Positions 25,106 through 33,251 of a stretch of DNA of 64,000 nucleotides are shown one piece after another. The stretch comes from Leucobacter chromiiresistens (GTDB taxonomy: Bacteria; Actinomycetota; Actinomycetes; Actinomycetales; Microbacteriaceae), in contig NZ_FNKB01000001.1 in the NCBI RefSeq assembly GCF_900102345.1, positions 186,001 to 250,000 of the forward strand. The letters run 5' to 3'. Both the position numbers and the translations under genes were made by a program. Position 1 is the first letter of the stretch; every line of letters starts with the position of its first letter. The notes under the pieces are model-generated. The model saw only the letters and a list, made by a program, of their open reading frames with translations. It made no database searches and was not told the origin of the DNA.

Positions 25106-26713
25106 ATGAGCACGGCATCCGCATCGACGGCCGCACCCGCGGCCGAGCGCACCGGCGGCACCGGCGCCATCAGCGCGCCCGAGACCCCCGATACCCGCCG
25201 CGCCGTCATCAGCGGCGACGCAGAGCTCGCGTTGCTCGACGCGCACACCGCCCGTGACCGCTTCCGCAGCGGAGACCTCGCCCCGTCCGCGCTGCTCGAG
25301 GCGGTGCTCACCCGCATCGAGGCGGTGAACGGCGACGGCGAGCACCCCGGCGTGAACGCCTTCACCGAGATCCTCGCCGACTCCGCGCGGGCGGCGGCGC
25401 GGGCCGCAGACGCCGCGTACGCGGCAGCCCGCCCGGGCGACGCGCCGCTCCCGCCGCTCCTCGGCATCCCCGTGGCGACGAAGGAGAAGCACGGGATCGC
25501 GGGGCTCACCCTCGAACAGGGGCTCGCGGCCTGCCGCGGCGACATCGCGGCCGCGCACCACCCCGTCGTCGAGCGCGTGCTCGCCGCGGGCGGTGTGATC
25601 CACGGCCGCACGACCTCGCCCGAGTTCTCGTGCGCCACGACGACGCACTCCCCCATGTGGGGCGTGACGCGCAACCCGTGGAACCTCGACGCGACGCCGG
25701 GAGGATCATCGGGCGGGGCCGGTGCGGCCCTCGCCGCGGGCATGGCGGTGCTCGCGACCGCCTCCGACATCGCGGGCAGCACCCGCATTCCGGCCGGGTT
25801 CACCGGCACCGTCGGGTACAAGGCGCCCTACGGCCGCATTCCGGGAGCGCCCCCGCTCTCCGCCGACTGGTACCGCGGCGACGGCCCGATGGGGCGCACC
25901 GTGGCCGACACGGCGCTGCTCGCCGAGGTGATGAGCGGGCGCCACCCCGGCGACCACGCGTCGTGGGGACCGCAGGCGATCGGCTCGCTCACCTCCGCGC
26001 TGCAGGGCGCTGCGGGAGCGCAGGGTTTGCGGGTCGGGCTCTCGCTCACGCTCGGCGACTACCCCGTCGCGGCCTCGATCCGGGAGCGCACCCTGCACGT
26101 GGCCCGCGCGCTCGAAGCCGCGGGCGCCGAGATCGTCGAGGTCGATCTCCCCTGGACCACCGACCGGCTGCGCCGCACCGCCTTCGCCCACTTCGGCCAC
26201 ATCCTCGGCCCCGCGATGTCGCGGCTCACCGCGGGCACCGAGGCGGAGCTCGCCGACTACACGCGGCGCTTCATCGCCGACGCCGCCCGCGCCGCGTCGC
26301 AGGTGAGCCTCCCCGATTCGCTCGCGCTCGACGCCGCGGTGCAGTCGGAGCTCGCCGCCGCCATGGCGGGCGTCGACGTGCTCCTGACGCCCACGCAGGC
26401 CGTCGAGATGCTCGATGCCGACGGCGCGTACCTCGACGGCATCGACGTGCGCGACGCCGACGGCACGACGCGGCACCTGGAGCACTACTGGGAGGCCCAC
26501 CTCACCAGCCCGTTCAACATCGCGAACCGCGTCCCCGTGCTCTCGGTACCGAGCGGCCTCTCACCGGTCGGCGTGCCCATCGGCGTGCAGGTGGTCGGGC
26601 ACCCCTTCGACGAGGCGATGGTGTTCCGCGCGGGCTCCGCGATCACCGAGCTCGTCGCCGCACCGCCGTTCCCCATCGAGATCGGGGCGCGACGCGACGC
26701 GACGCTCGGGTGA
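25106..26713 (+). CDS. Amidase-signature-family amidase
   Basis: A 535-residue amidase-signature hydrolase. The Ser-Ser-Lys catalytic triad is present: Lys in PVATKEKHGIAG, the cis-Ser in DATPGGSSGGAGAA and the nucleophile Ser in SDIAGSTRIPAGF. It hydrolyses an amide to acid and ammonia. Residues 1-45 are low-complexity Ala/Thr/Pro. It is the last gene of the MHS transporter/carbamoylase operon, so it may open the imported compound before or after the carbamoylase step. There is no GatB or GatC nearby, which argues against a tRNA amidotransferase role. Confidence 0.9.
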   Translation: MSTASASTAAPAAERTGGTGAISAPETPDTRRAVISGDAELALLDAHTARDRFRSGDLAPSALLEAVLTRIEAVNGDGEHPGVNAFTEILADSARAAARAADAAYAAARPGDAPLPPLLGIPVATKEKHGIAGLTLEQGLAACRGDIAAAHHPVVERVLAAGGVIHGRTTSPEFSCATTTHSPMWGVTRNPWNLDATPGGSSGGAGAALAAGMAVLATASDIAGSTRIPAGFTGTVGYKAPYGRIPGAPPLSADWYRGDGPMGRTVADTALLAEVMSGRHPGDHASWGPQAIGSLTSALQGAAGAQGLRVGLSLTLGDYPVAASIRERTLHVARALEAAGAEIVEVDLPWTTDRLRRTAFAHFGHILGPAMSRLTAGTEAELADYTRRFIADAARAASQVSLPDSLALDAAVQSELAAAMAGVDVLLTPTQAVEMLDADGAYLDGIDVRDADGTTRHLEHYWEAHLTSPFNIANRVPVLSVPSGLSPVGVPIGVQVVGHPFDEAMVFRAGSAITELVAAPPFPIEIGARRDATLG

Positions 26714-26715
26714 GG

Positions 26716-26734
26716 CGACGCGCACCGGTGCGTC
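26716..26734. terminator. Small hairpin between convergent amidase and cupredoxin genes
   Basis: GCACC and GGTGC pair directly, with a further CGACG/CGTCG-like extension through a bulge. It occupies the 27-base gap between the amidase stop and the cupredoxin stop. Weak but well placed. Confidence 0.45.
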
Positions 26735-26740
26735 GGCGCG

Positions 26741-27199
26741 CTACGGTGCGACGACGCGCACCACGCCGCGCATCTCGGGGTGGATCGAGCAGAGATAGGG
26801 GTACTCCCCCTCCTCGGTGAACTGGTGCGTGTAGCTGCCCTCGACGAGCAGCTCGCTCACGAAGCCGCGGTCGTCGGCGACGACGTCGTGCTCGCCCGGC
26901 CCGACGAACACCCACCGCACCGCCTGCTGCGGCGCGATCTCGACCTCGGCGGGCTCGAAGCGGTTGTCGACCACGGTGACGGTCGCGTACGCCTTGACGT
27001 CGTCATCCGACGGCACGGGATCGGGCTTGCCCGCGGGCGCGCAGCCCGCCAGCACGGCGGCGGCGCCGGCGCCGAAGACGCCGGCCGCCCCGCTGAGCAG
27101 ACGTCGCCGCGAGATGCCGCGATCCACGGTGCTGCGATCCACGGTGCTGCGATCCACGATGCCGTCCCGCTCAGTGCTGATGCAGCGCACGCGCCGCAT
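26741..27199 (-). CDS. Cupredoxin-domain lipoprotein, Tat-type signal
   Basis: A 152-residue exported copper protein. A twin-arginine motif (RRRLLSG, 31-37) and hydrophobic stretch lead to a lipobox (LAGC, Cys53). The cupredoxin domain (about 70-152) has the type 1 copper ligands His104 (GEHDVV), Cys137 (YPYLC), His140 and Met143 (CSIHPEM). It probably carries electrons or buffers copper at the outer face of the membrane. The ATG at 27199 overlaps the LpdA-like gene by 29 bases; a GTG at 27157 is an alternative start. Between them lie three copies of a 15-base repeat encoding VDRST, which suggests that the N-terminus is not functionally constrained. Confidence 0.85.
   Translation of the reverse strand: MRRVRCISTERDGIVDRSTVDRSTVDRGISRRRLLSGAAGVFGAGAAAVLAGCAPAGKPDPVPSDDDVKAYATVTVVDNRFEPAEVEIAPQQAVRWVFVGPGEHDVVADDRGFVSELLVEGSYTHQFTEEGEYPYLCSIHPEMRGVVRVVAP
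27121..27165. repeat. 15-bp tandem repeat, three copies
   Basis: GATCCACGGTGCTGC is repeated exactly at 27121-27135 and 27136-27150, with a diverged third copy at 27151-27165. In the cupredoxin frame it encodes VDRST. It lies between the end of the LpdA-like gene and the Tat motif of the cupredoxin. Confidence 0.85.
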
Positions 27200-28610
27200 C
27201 CGTGATCGCGCCGGTCATCGACGGGTAGACCGCGAACGCCGAGGCCACCTGGTCGACCGTGAGCCGGTGCTCGACGGCGAGCGCGAGCGGGAAGATCAGC
27301 TCGCTGGCGCGGTGCGCCACGACGACGCCACCGATCACCGTGCCCGACGCCTGCCACGCGAACAGCTTCACGAAGCCATCGGTGAAGCCGATCATCTTCG
27401 CGCGCGGGTTCACGCTCAACGGGATCGTGTGCGATACGGCCTTCGCCACGTCGGAGGCCTCGGCGAGCGAGTTCTCGTTCCAGCCGACCGTCGCGATCTC
27501 GGGGTAGGTGAAGACGTTCGCCGCGACGTTGCGCAGATCGATCGGGCGCACGAAGTCTCCCAGCGCGTGCATGATGGCCGTGCGGCCCTGCATCGACGCG
27601 ACCGAGGCGAGCGGGAAGAAGTCGGTGCAGTCGCCCGCCGCGTAGATCGAGGGCACGTTCGTGCGGGCGACCTTGTTCACCCGGATGTGCCCGCTGTCGG
27701 TCAGCGAGACCCCGGCCTCCGCGAGGCCCAGGCCGGCGGTGTTCGGGATCGACCCGACCGCCATCAGGCAGTGCGTCGCCTCGATCGTGCGCCCGTCCTC
27801 GAGCTCGACGAGCACGCCGGTCTCCGTGCGCGACACCGACGTGGCGCGAGACTTCGACATGACCTGCATGCCGAGGCGGGTGAACTCCCGCTCGATCACG
27901 CCCGCAGCGTCGCGATCCTCGCCCGGGAGCACCTGGTCGCGGCTCGACACGAGCGTCACCTCGGAGCCGAGGGTGCGGTACGCGTTCGCGAACTCGGCGC
28001 CCGTCACCCCGGAGCCGACGACCACGAGGTGCTCGGGCACGCTCGGCAGGTCGTAGAGCTGCTTCCAGGTGAGGATGCGCTCGCCGTCGGGCTTCGCCGA
28101 GTCGAGCTCTCGCGGGCTCGACCCGACGGAGACGACGATCGTGTCGGCCTCGATACGGTCGAAGTCGGTGCCGCCGCCGCCCGCCGCCGTGGAGATGACG
28201 ACCGCGTTCGGCCCGTCGAGCCGGCCCTCGCCCTGCACCACGCGCACGCCGGCGTCTTCGAGCGAGCGGAGCATGTCGACCGACTGCGCGCCCGCCATCG
28301 CGAGCAGGCGCTTGTTCACCGCCGCCAGGTTCACGGCGATCTCGGGGCGCACCGGCTTGCCGTCGCCGCCGGGCACGAAGGCCTGCACACCCAGCCGCCC
28401 CGAATCGCGCACGCTCTGCGCCGCGCTCGCCGTGGCGATGAGGCTCTTCGACGGAACGACATCCGTGAGCACGGCCGCGCCGCCGACTCCGGCGCGCTCG
28501 ATGAGAATGACTTCGGCGCCGAGCTGGGCTCCGGCGAGCGCCGCCTCGTAGCCGCCGGGGCCGCCGCCGACTATCGCGATCCGATGCTTCCGTTCATTCG
28601 CTTTCGCCAT
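27171..28610 (-). CDS. lpdA: NAD(P)H-quinone dehydrogenase, LpdA type
   Basis: A 479-residue flavoprotein disulfide reductase homologue. FAD-binding IAIVGGGPGGYEAAL is at residues 11-25; the second dinucleotide motif is VVVGSGVTGAEFANAYRTLG. The redox-active cysteine pair is missing: the stretch GGAAVLTDVVPSK (43-55) has Ala46 and Val51 where lipoamide dehydrogenases have Cys. This is the pattern of M. tuberculosis LpdA (Rv3303c), which reduces quinones with NAD(P)H instead of disulfides. The C-terminal dimerisation domain is complete. The downstream cupredoxin gene overlaps its end by 29 bases. Confidence 0.9.
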   Translation of the reverse strand: MAKANERKHRIAIVGGGPGGYEAALAGAQLGAEVILIERAGVGGAAVLTDVVPSKSLIATASAAQSVRDSGRLGVQAFVPGGDGKPVRPEIAVNLAAVNKRLLAMAGAQSVDMLRSLEDAGVRVVQGEGRLDGPNAVVISTAAGGGGTDFDRIEADTIVVSVGSSPRELDSAKPDGERILTWKQLYDLPSVPEHLVVVGSGVTGAEFANAYRTLGSEVTLVSSRDQVLPGEDRDAAGVIEREFTRLGMQVMSKSRATSVSRTETGVLVELEDGRTIEATHCLMAVGSIPNTAGLGLAEAGVSLTDSGHIRVNKVARTNVPSIYAAGDCTDFFPLASVASMQGRTAIMHALGDFVRPIDLRNVAANVFTYPEIATVGWNENSLAEASDVAKAVSHTIPLSVNPRAKMIGFTDGFVKLFAWQASGTVIGGVVVAHRASELIFPLALAVEHRLTVDQVASAFAVYPSMTGAITDAARALHQH

Positions 28611-28684
28611 GCTGCAAGTCTACGCGGGGCCCTCGCGCCCGCGCTCCGCCCCAGCCCGCCGCGTCTGCGCTGCGCTCAGCGGCG

Positions 28685-29170
28685 TCACTCGCCCCGCTGG
28701 CACTCCGTGCGGCAGTCGCGATCGCAGTACCCGGGCCACCGCTTCTCGAGGCGCCGGTCGAGCCCCATCCAGTAGGTCTGCATGACCGAGCTCGTGCGCG
28801 CGCCCATCCAGAGCTGAATGTTGCGCACGGCCTCGCCGTCGGCCCACAGCCACTCGTCGAACCAGGCGTCCACGGCGCCGGCGAGCGCTTCGCCGCGCCG
28901 CCGCCCGAGGCCCGGCCGCGGGCTCTGCTCGCGCTGCTCGCGGCACAGCCACGTGATGCCCACGTTCGGGGGTGCCGGCAGCGTCTCGATCTGAATCTCG
29001 GAGAACACCTCGATGAAGACGCGGCCGTACGCCGTGTCGGGCAGCTCGCGGAGCCATTCCCCGAGCTGGGGCAGGTCCGAAGCGTCGCCGGCAGCCACCA
29101 CGCAGTCGATGCCGTCGGGGTCGACGACCGAGACAGCCTCGGGGAAATCGGATGGTTCAGAGAAGTTCAC
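28685..29170 (-). CDS. Stand-alone SIP-domain protein (siderophore-interacting type)
   Basis: A 161-residue protein resembling only the C-terminal NAD(P)H-binding half of siderophore-interacting proteins: CVVAAGDASDLPQLGEWL, then VFIEVFSEIQIETLP, then WADGEAVRNIQLWM and MQTYWMGLD. There is no FAD-binding N-terminal half. The C-terminus adds three cysteines (CDRDCRTEC), which could bind a metal or cluster. The start is GTG at 29170. A DtxR/IdeR box covers its promoter, so it should be induced by iron limitation, consistent with a role in iron release or siderophore handling. Whether it is enzymatic alone is unknown. Confidence 0.8.
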   Translation of the reverse strand: MNFSEPSDFPEAVSVVDPDGIDCVVAAGDASDLPQLGEWLRELPDTAYGRVFIEVFSEIQIETLPAPPNVGITWLCREQREQSPRPGLGRRRGEALAGAVDAWFDEWLWADGEAVRNIQLWMGARTSSVMQTYWMGLDRRLEKRWPGYCDRDCRTECQRGE

Positions 29171-29176
29171 ACCCTC

Positions 29177-29210
29177 ATCTTAGGTCAACCTAACCTTGGT
29201 CGGAAGATCT
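29177..29210 (-). promoter_or_regulatory. DtxR/IdeR iron box over the SIP gene promoter
   Basis: TTAGGTCAACCTAACCTTG at 29180-29198 (plus strand) matches the DtxR/IdeR consensus TWAGGTTAGSCTAACCTWA at about 16 of 19 positions. On the minus strand TTCCGA, a 17-base spacer and TAAGAT form a promoter; the -10 and spacer lie inside the box, so the iron-loaded repressor would block it. TAAGAT is about seven bases before the GTG start, so the transcript may be leaderless. Confidence 0.8.
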
Positions 29211-29385
29211 CACAGCGAATTCGTCGCCCGTCCGCGCGGGCTGCCCCGCCCAGCGGGCCGCGTGCCCGGAGCCGCATCTGCGGTCGCCTAAGATCGACAG
29301 TTACGAGCCTGCGCAGCCGGGGGATCCGGGCCGGTCGGCGCGCCCGCGCCGACACCACACGATGAAGTTGGAAGGACCGCCACAC

Positions 29386-32184
29386 ATGACGAGGATCGAA
29401 TCCTCCGCCGCGACCTCGATCGACGCCCACGCCGGCAGAGACGCCATCAGCGGCGGCCTGCCCCCGCGCACCCTGCGGCGCCGCAACGCCTACGCGCCCG
29501 CCGCCCTCGAACGCGACCCCGGCATGCCCGCCTCCTCTTGGCGGCTGCGCAGCGATGCATGGGAGTACCTCCGCTTCGCCGTGAAGCGGCTCGCCACCGA
29601 CTCCGAGACCGCCGACGCGCTCGCCACCGACGGTGAAGTGCACCGCAACCTGCGCGCGCTCGAGACCATCGAGCTGTACTGGGCCGGCTTCGGCCAGCGC
29701 TACGTCGCCGCGATCAGCGAACTGCTCGAAGCGGGCGACTACCGCACCGCCCTCGACCGCATCGGCCGCGTCGTGCACCGGCTGCGCCACGACACCGTGC
29801 CCGACGAACCGCGCGACGAATACCTCGACGAGGCGGAGCGCGCCGAGTTCACCATCGACGCCGACCCGCGCCCCCGCTTCGAAGTGCTCGTCGTCGACGA
29901 GACGACGGCGCAGGATCGCGACGGCCTCCGCACCGAGCTCCTCCGCCTGCGCGGCCCCGCCGACGACTTCGTCTACGACTACGTCGTCGTGCCCTCGGCC
30001 GACGACGCGGTGGCGGCCGTGCTCACGAACCCCAACATCCTCGCCTGCTTGGTGCGCCCCGGCTTCAGCGAGCGCACCCGGCAGAAGCTCAGCCGCGACC
30101 TGCAGGAGTCGATCCGGCTCGCCCGCGCCGAGGTCGTCCGAGGCTCGGCCCCGGCGCGCAGCTCGCTCGCCTCGGTGCAGCGCGTGCTGGGCCTCGCCGA
30201 CACGCTCGCCGCGATCCGGCCCGAACTCGACCTCTACCTCGTCGCCGGCGCCCACATCGAAGATCTCGCGGGGGCGCTCACCCGCCGCTTCCGCCGCGTC
30301 TTCAGGCGCGAGGACCAGCTCGAACTGCACCTCACGCTGCTGCGACGCGTCTCACACCTCTACGACACCCCCTTCTTCAGCGCCATCCAGGATCACGCGC
30401 GGCGGCCCGTGGGCGTCTTCCACGCCCTGCCCGTCGCGCGAGGCGGCTCCGTCGTCGCCTCGAAGTGGATCCGCGACCTCGCCGACTTCTACGGCCTGAA
30501 CCTGCTGCTCGCCGAGACCTCCGCCACCTCGGGCGGCCTGGACTCGCTGCTCGCCCCCACCGGCGCCATCAAGAAGGCGCAGGATCTCGCCGCCCGCGCA
30601 TACGGCGCGAAGCACACGTTCTTCGTCACCAACGGCACCTCGACCGCGAACAAGATCGTGCACCAGGCGCTCATGGCGCCGAACGACGTCGTGCTCGTCG
30701 ACCGCAACTGCCACAAGTCGCACCATCACGCCGTCATGCTGACCGGGGCGCGCCCCGCCTACCTCGAGGCGTACCCGCTGAACGACTTCGCCTTCTACGG
30801 CGCCGTGCCCATCGACCGCATCAAGCAGCTGCTGCTCGACTACCGCGCCCAGGGCCGCCTCGACGAGGTGCGCATGATCACGCTCACGAACTGCACCTTC
30901 GACGGCATCGTGTACGACCCGGAGCGCGTCATGGCCGAGTGCCTCGCCATCAAACCCGATCTCGTCTTCCTGTGGGACGAGGCCTGGTTCGCGTTCGCCG
31001 CGTTCCACCCCGTCACCCGGCGGCGCACCGCGATGGCCGCCGCGAAGCGCCTCGAGCAGCAGCTCGGCACCACCGCCCACGCCGCCGCCCACCGCGCGCA
31101 GCGGGAGCGCCTCTACGAGGCCGACGGATCGCCGGCGAGCGACGAGGTGTGGCTCTCCGAGCGCCTCATCCCGGCACCCGACGCGCGCATCCGCGTGTAC
31201 GCCACGCAGTCCACCCACAAGACGCTCACCGCCCTGCGGCAGGGGTCCATGATCCACGTCTACGACCAGGACTGGGTGCGCGACGCCGAGGAGCCCTTCC
31301 ACGAGGCGTACATGACGCACACCTCCACCTCGCCGAACTACCAGATCCTCGCCTCCCTCGACATCGGCCGCCGGCAGGTCGAGCTCGAGGGCTTCGAGCT
31401 CGTGCAGCGCCAGCTCGACCTCGCGACCAGCCTCTCGCAGGCGATCGCCCGGCACCCGCTGCTGCGCCGCACCTTCCGCGTGCTCACCGCTCACGACCTC
31501 GTGCCGGCCGCCAACCGCGAAGCCGGCCGGCCGATGCCGCTGCGCGACGGGCTCGCGTCGATGTGGGAGGCGTGGGCGACCGACGAGTTCGTCGTCGACC
31601 CCTCGCGCATCACCATCGAGATCAGCCGCACCGGCGTCGACGGCGACACCTTCAAGCACGAGCACCTCATGGACCGCTACGGCATCCAGGTCAACAAGAC
31701 CAGCCGCAACACGGTGCTGTTCATGACCAACATCGGCACGTCGCGCAGCGCCATCGCGTACCTCATCGAGGTGCTCGTCAAACTCGCCGAACGGTTCGAG
31801 GAGGCGCGGGCGCAGCAGGATCCCGACCTGCTCGCAGGGGCCGAGACCGACATGCCGCCGCTGCCCGACTTCAGCGCGTTCTCCCCCCGCTACGCCACCG
31901 ACGGCGTACTGCCCGACGGCGACATGCGCGCCGCGTTCTTCCGCGGGCAGCAGCGGGGAGCGGTGGAGCACGTCTCGCACGCCGAGCTGCTCCGGCGCGT
32001 CTCGCGCGGCGACGTGCCCGTCTCGGCGGGATTCGTCACGCCGTACCCGCCGGGGTTCCCGGTGCTCGTGCCCGGCCAGGTCATCTCGGCCGAGGTGCTC
32101 GACTTCATGGCGGTGCTCGACACCCGCGAGATCCACGGCTACGACGTGCGCCGCGGATACCGCATCCTCCGCCCGGAGGAGTGA
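29386..32184 (+). CDS. Large PLP-dependent Orn/Lys/Arg decarboxylase-family protein
   Basis: A 932-residue fold-type I PLP enzyme of the Orn/Lys/Arg decarboxylase family. The core contains HTFFVTNGTSTANKIVHQAL, the conserved HKSHHHAVML, the PLP aspartate in LVFLWDEAWFAFAAFHP and the Schiff-base lysine (Lys612) in TQSTHKTLTALRQGS; a C-terminal domain follows. Typical enzymes have 710-760 residues; here about 280 residues precede the core, partly a wing-like domain (VLTNPNILACLVRPGF). The first 130 residues match nothing I recognise. The ATG at 29386 is chosen because AAGGA lies nine bases upstream; an ATG at 29362 is possible. It probably decarboxylates a basic amino acid to a diamine, which fits the amine-oxidation genes to the right. 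Confidence 0.82.
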   Translation: MTRIESSAATSIDAHAGRDAISGGLPPRTLRRRNAYAPAALERDPGMPASSWRLRSDAWEYLRFAVKRLATDSETADALATDGEVHRNLRALETIELYWAGFGQRYVAAISELLEAGDYRTALDRIGRVVHRLRHDTVPDEPRDEYLDEAERAEFTIDADPRPRFEVLVVDETTAQDRDGLRTELLRLRGPADDFVYDYVVVPSADDAVAAVLTNPNILACLVRPGFSERTRQKLSRDLQESIRLARAEVVRGSAPARSSLASVQRVLGLADTLAAIRPELDLYLVAGAHIEDLAGALTRRFRRVFRREDQLELHLTLLRRVSHLYDTPFFSAIQDHARRPVGVFHALPVARGGSVVASKWIRDLADFYGLNLLLAETSATSGGLDSLLAPTGAIKKAQDLAARAYGAKHTFFVTNGTSTANKIVHQALMAPNDVVLVDRNCHKSHHHAVMLTGARPAYLEAYPLNDFAFYGAVPIDRIKQLLLDYRAQGRLDEVRMITLTNCTFDGIVYDPERVMAECLAIKPDLVFLWDEAWFAFAAFHPVTRRRTAMAAAKRLEQQLGTTAHAAAHRAQRERLYEADGSPASDEVWLSERLIPAPDARIRVYATQSTHKTLTALRQGSMIHVYDQDWVRDAEEPFHEAYMTHTSTSPNYQILASLDIGRRQVELEGFELVQRQLDLATSLSQAIARHPLLRRTFRVLTAHDLVPAANREAGRPMPLRDGLASMWEAWATDEFVVDPSRITIEISRTGVDGDTFKHEHLMDRYGIQVNKTSRNTVLFMTNIGTSRSAIAYLIEVLVKLAERFEEARAQQDPDLLAGAETDMPPLPDFSAFSPRYATDGVLPDGDMRAAFFRGQQRGAVEHVSHAELLRRVSRGDVPVSAGFVTPYPPGFPVLVPGQVISAEVLDFMAVLDTREIHGYDVRRGYRILRPEE

Positions 32185-32237
32185 GCGGGGCGGGGCCGTG
32201 CGCGGCGGGCTGGGCTCGGCCGTGCGCGGCGGCCTGG

Positions 32238-32248
32238 CCCCCCCCCCC
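32238..32248. repeat. Run of eleven C residues
   Basis: An uninterrupted C11 tract lies 54 bases past the decarboxylase stop, inside GC-rich sequence with two copies of GCCGTGCGCGGCGG. Such runs slip in replication and are error-prone in assemblies. Confidence 0.85.
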
Positions 32249-32262
32249 GGGCCGAGCCGGAT

Positions 32263-32321
32263 GGTTTGCGCCGAGACCGAGGCTTTCTGCACGGTGGAAA
32301 CGCTCGGTCTCGGCGCGAACC
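32263..32321 (+). terminator. Long hairpin after the decarboxylase gene
   Basis: GGTTTGCGCCGAGACCGAG (32263-32281) pairs with 32303-32321 at 18 of 19 positions, the odd one allowing a G-U pair. The loop contains a further TTTC/GAAA pairing. It lies between the decarboxylase and the purine nucleoside phosphorylase gene, both on the plus strand. Confidence 0.7.
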
Positions 32322-32375
32322 CTCGTGCTCGCGCTGGGCGGCGCGCCGGCGACCCGGCGCTCTAAGCTGGTGCGC

Positions 32376-33251
32376 ATGAGTTCCGCCGCACCCGACGCCC
32401 GCGCATCCGACGCCGCACCCGCCGCCCACGCATCCGACTCCGCCGCACCGGGCGCGCCGACCTCACCCGGCGCCCTCGCCGCCGACGCCGCCTCCGCGAT
32501 CGCCCGGCTCACCGGGGTCGAGCGTCACGACATCGCGCTGACCCTCGGGAGCGGATGGGGCAAGGCGGCCGACGTGCTCGGCGAGACCGTCGCGGTCGTC
32601 TCCGCAGACGAGGTGCCCGGCTTCCACGCCTCCGGGGTGCCCGGCCATTCGGGCACGCTGCGCTCGATCCGGCTCGCGAACGGCAAGCACGCCCTCATCA
32701 TCGGGGCGCGCACCCACTACTACGAGGGTCGGGGCGTGCGAGCCGTGGTGCACGGAGTGCGCACCGCCGCCGCCGCGGGCGCTGAGATCATGATCCTCAC
32801 GAACGGCGCGGGCGGGGTCGATCCGGCGTTCCGGGCCGGCGAGCCGGTGCTCATCAGCGACCACCTGAACCTCACCGCCGTCTCCCCCATCGAGGGCGCC
32901 AACTTCGTCGACCTCACCGACCTGTACGCGTCGCGCCTGCGCGACGTCGCGCGCTCGGTGGAGCCGAGTCTGCAGCAGGGCGTGTACGTGCAGCTGCCGG
33001 GCCCGCACTACGAGACCCCCGCGGAGATCCACTACCTGCGCACGATCGGCGGGCAGATCGTCGGCATGTCGACGGCGCTCGAAGCGATCGCCGCCCGCGA
33101 GGCGGGCATGGAGGTGCTCGGGCTCTCGCTGATCACGAACCCGGCCGCCGGCATGGGGGATCCGCTGAGCCACGCCGAGGTGCTCGCCGAGGGCAGGGCC
33201 GCCGAGCCGCGCCTCGCCGATCTCCTCTCCCGCGTGGTCGCCCAGCTCTGA
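32376..33251 (+). CDS. punA: Purine nucleoside phosphorylase
   Basis: A 291-residue trimeric-type (PNP/MTAP family) purine nucleoside phosphorylase. Phosphate and ribose contacts are in LGSGWG, GHSGTLRS and GARTHYYEGRG; the purine and ribose pocket is in MSTALEAIAAREAGMEVLG and LITNPAAGM. It converts inosine or guanosine plus phosphate to base and ribose 1-phosphate. The first 35 residues are an Ala/Ser/Pro/Asp-rich extension. No ribosome-binding site is seen; TAAGCT seven bases before the ATG suggests a leaderless mRNA. It works with the phosphosugar mutase and thymidine phosphorylase genes found later in the window. Confidence 0.9.
   Translation: MSSAAPDARASDAAPAAHASDSAAPGAPTSPGALAADAASAIARLTGVERHDIALTLGSGWGKAADVLGETVAVVSADEVPGFHASGVPGHSGTLRSIRLANGKHALIIGARTHYYEGRGVRAVVHGVRTAAAAGAEIMILTNGAGGVDPAFRAGEPVLISDHLNLTAVSPIEGANFVDLTDLYASRLRDVARSVEPSLQQGVYVQLPGPHYETPAEIHYLRTIGGQIVGMSTALEAIAAREAGMEVLGLSLITNPAAGMGDPLSHAEVLAEGRAAEPRLADLLSRVVAQL

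Noticed and set aside
30465..33251. A 928-codon plus-strand frame ending at the purine nucleoside phosphorylase stop
   Set aside because: Only the last 291 codons are the phosphorylase; the rest is a shadow of the decarboxylase gene in another frame.
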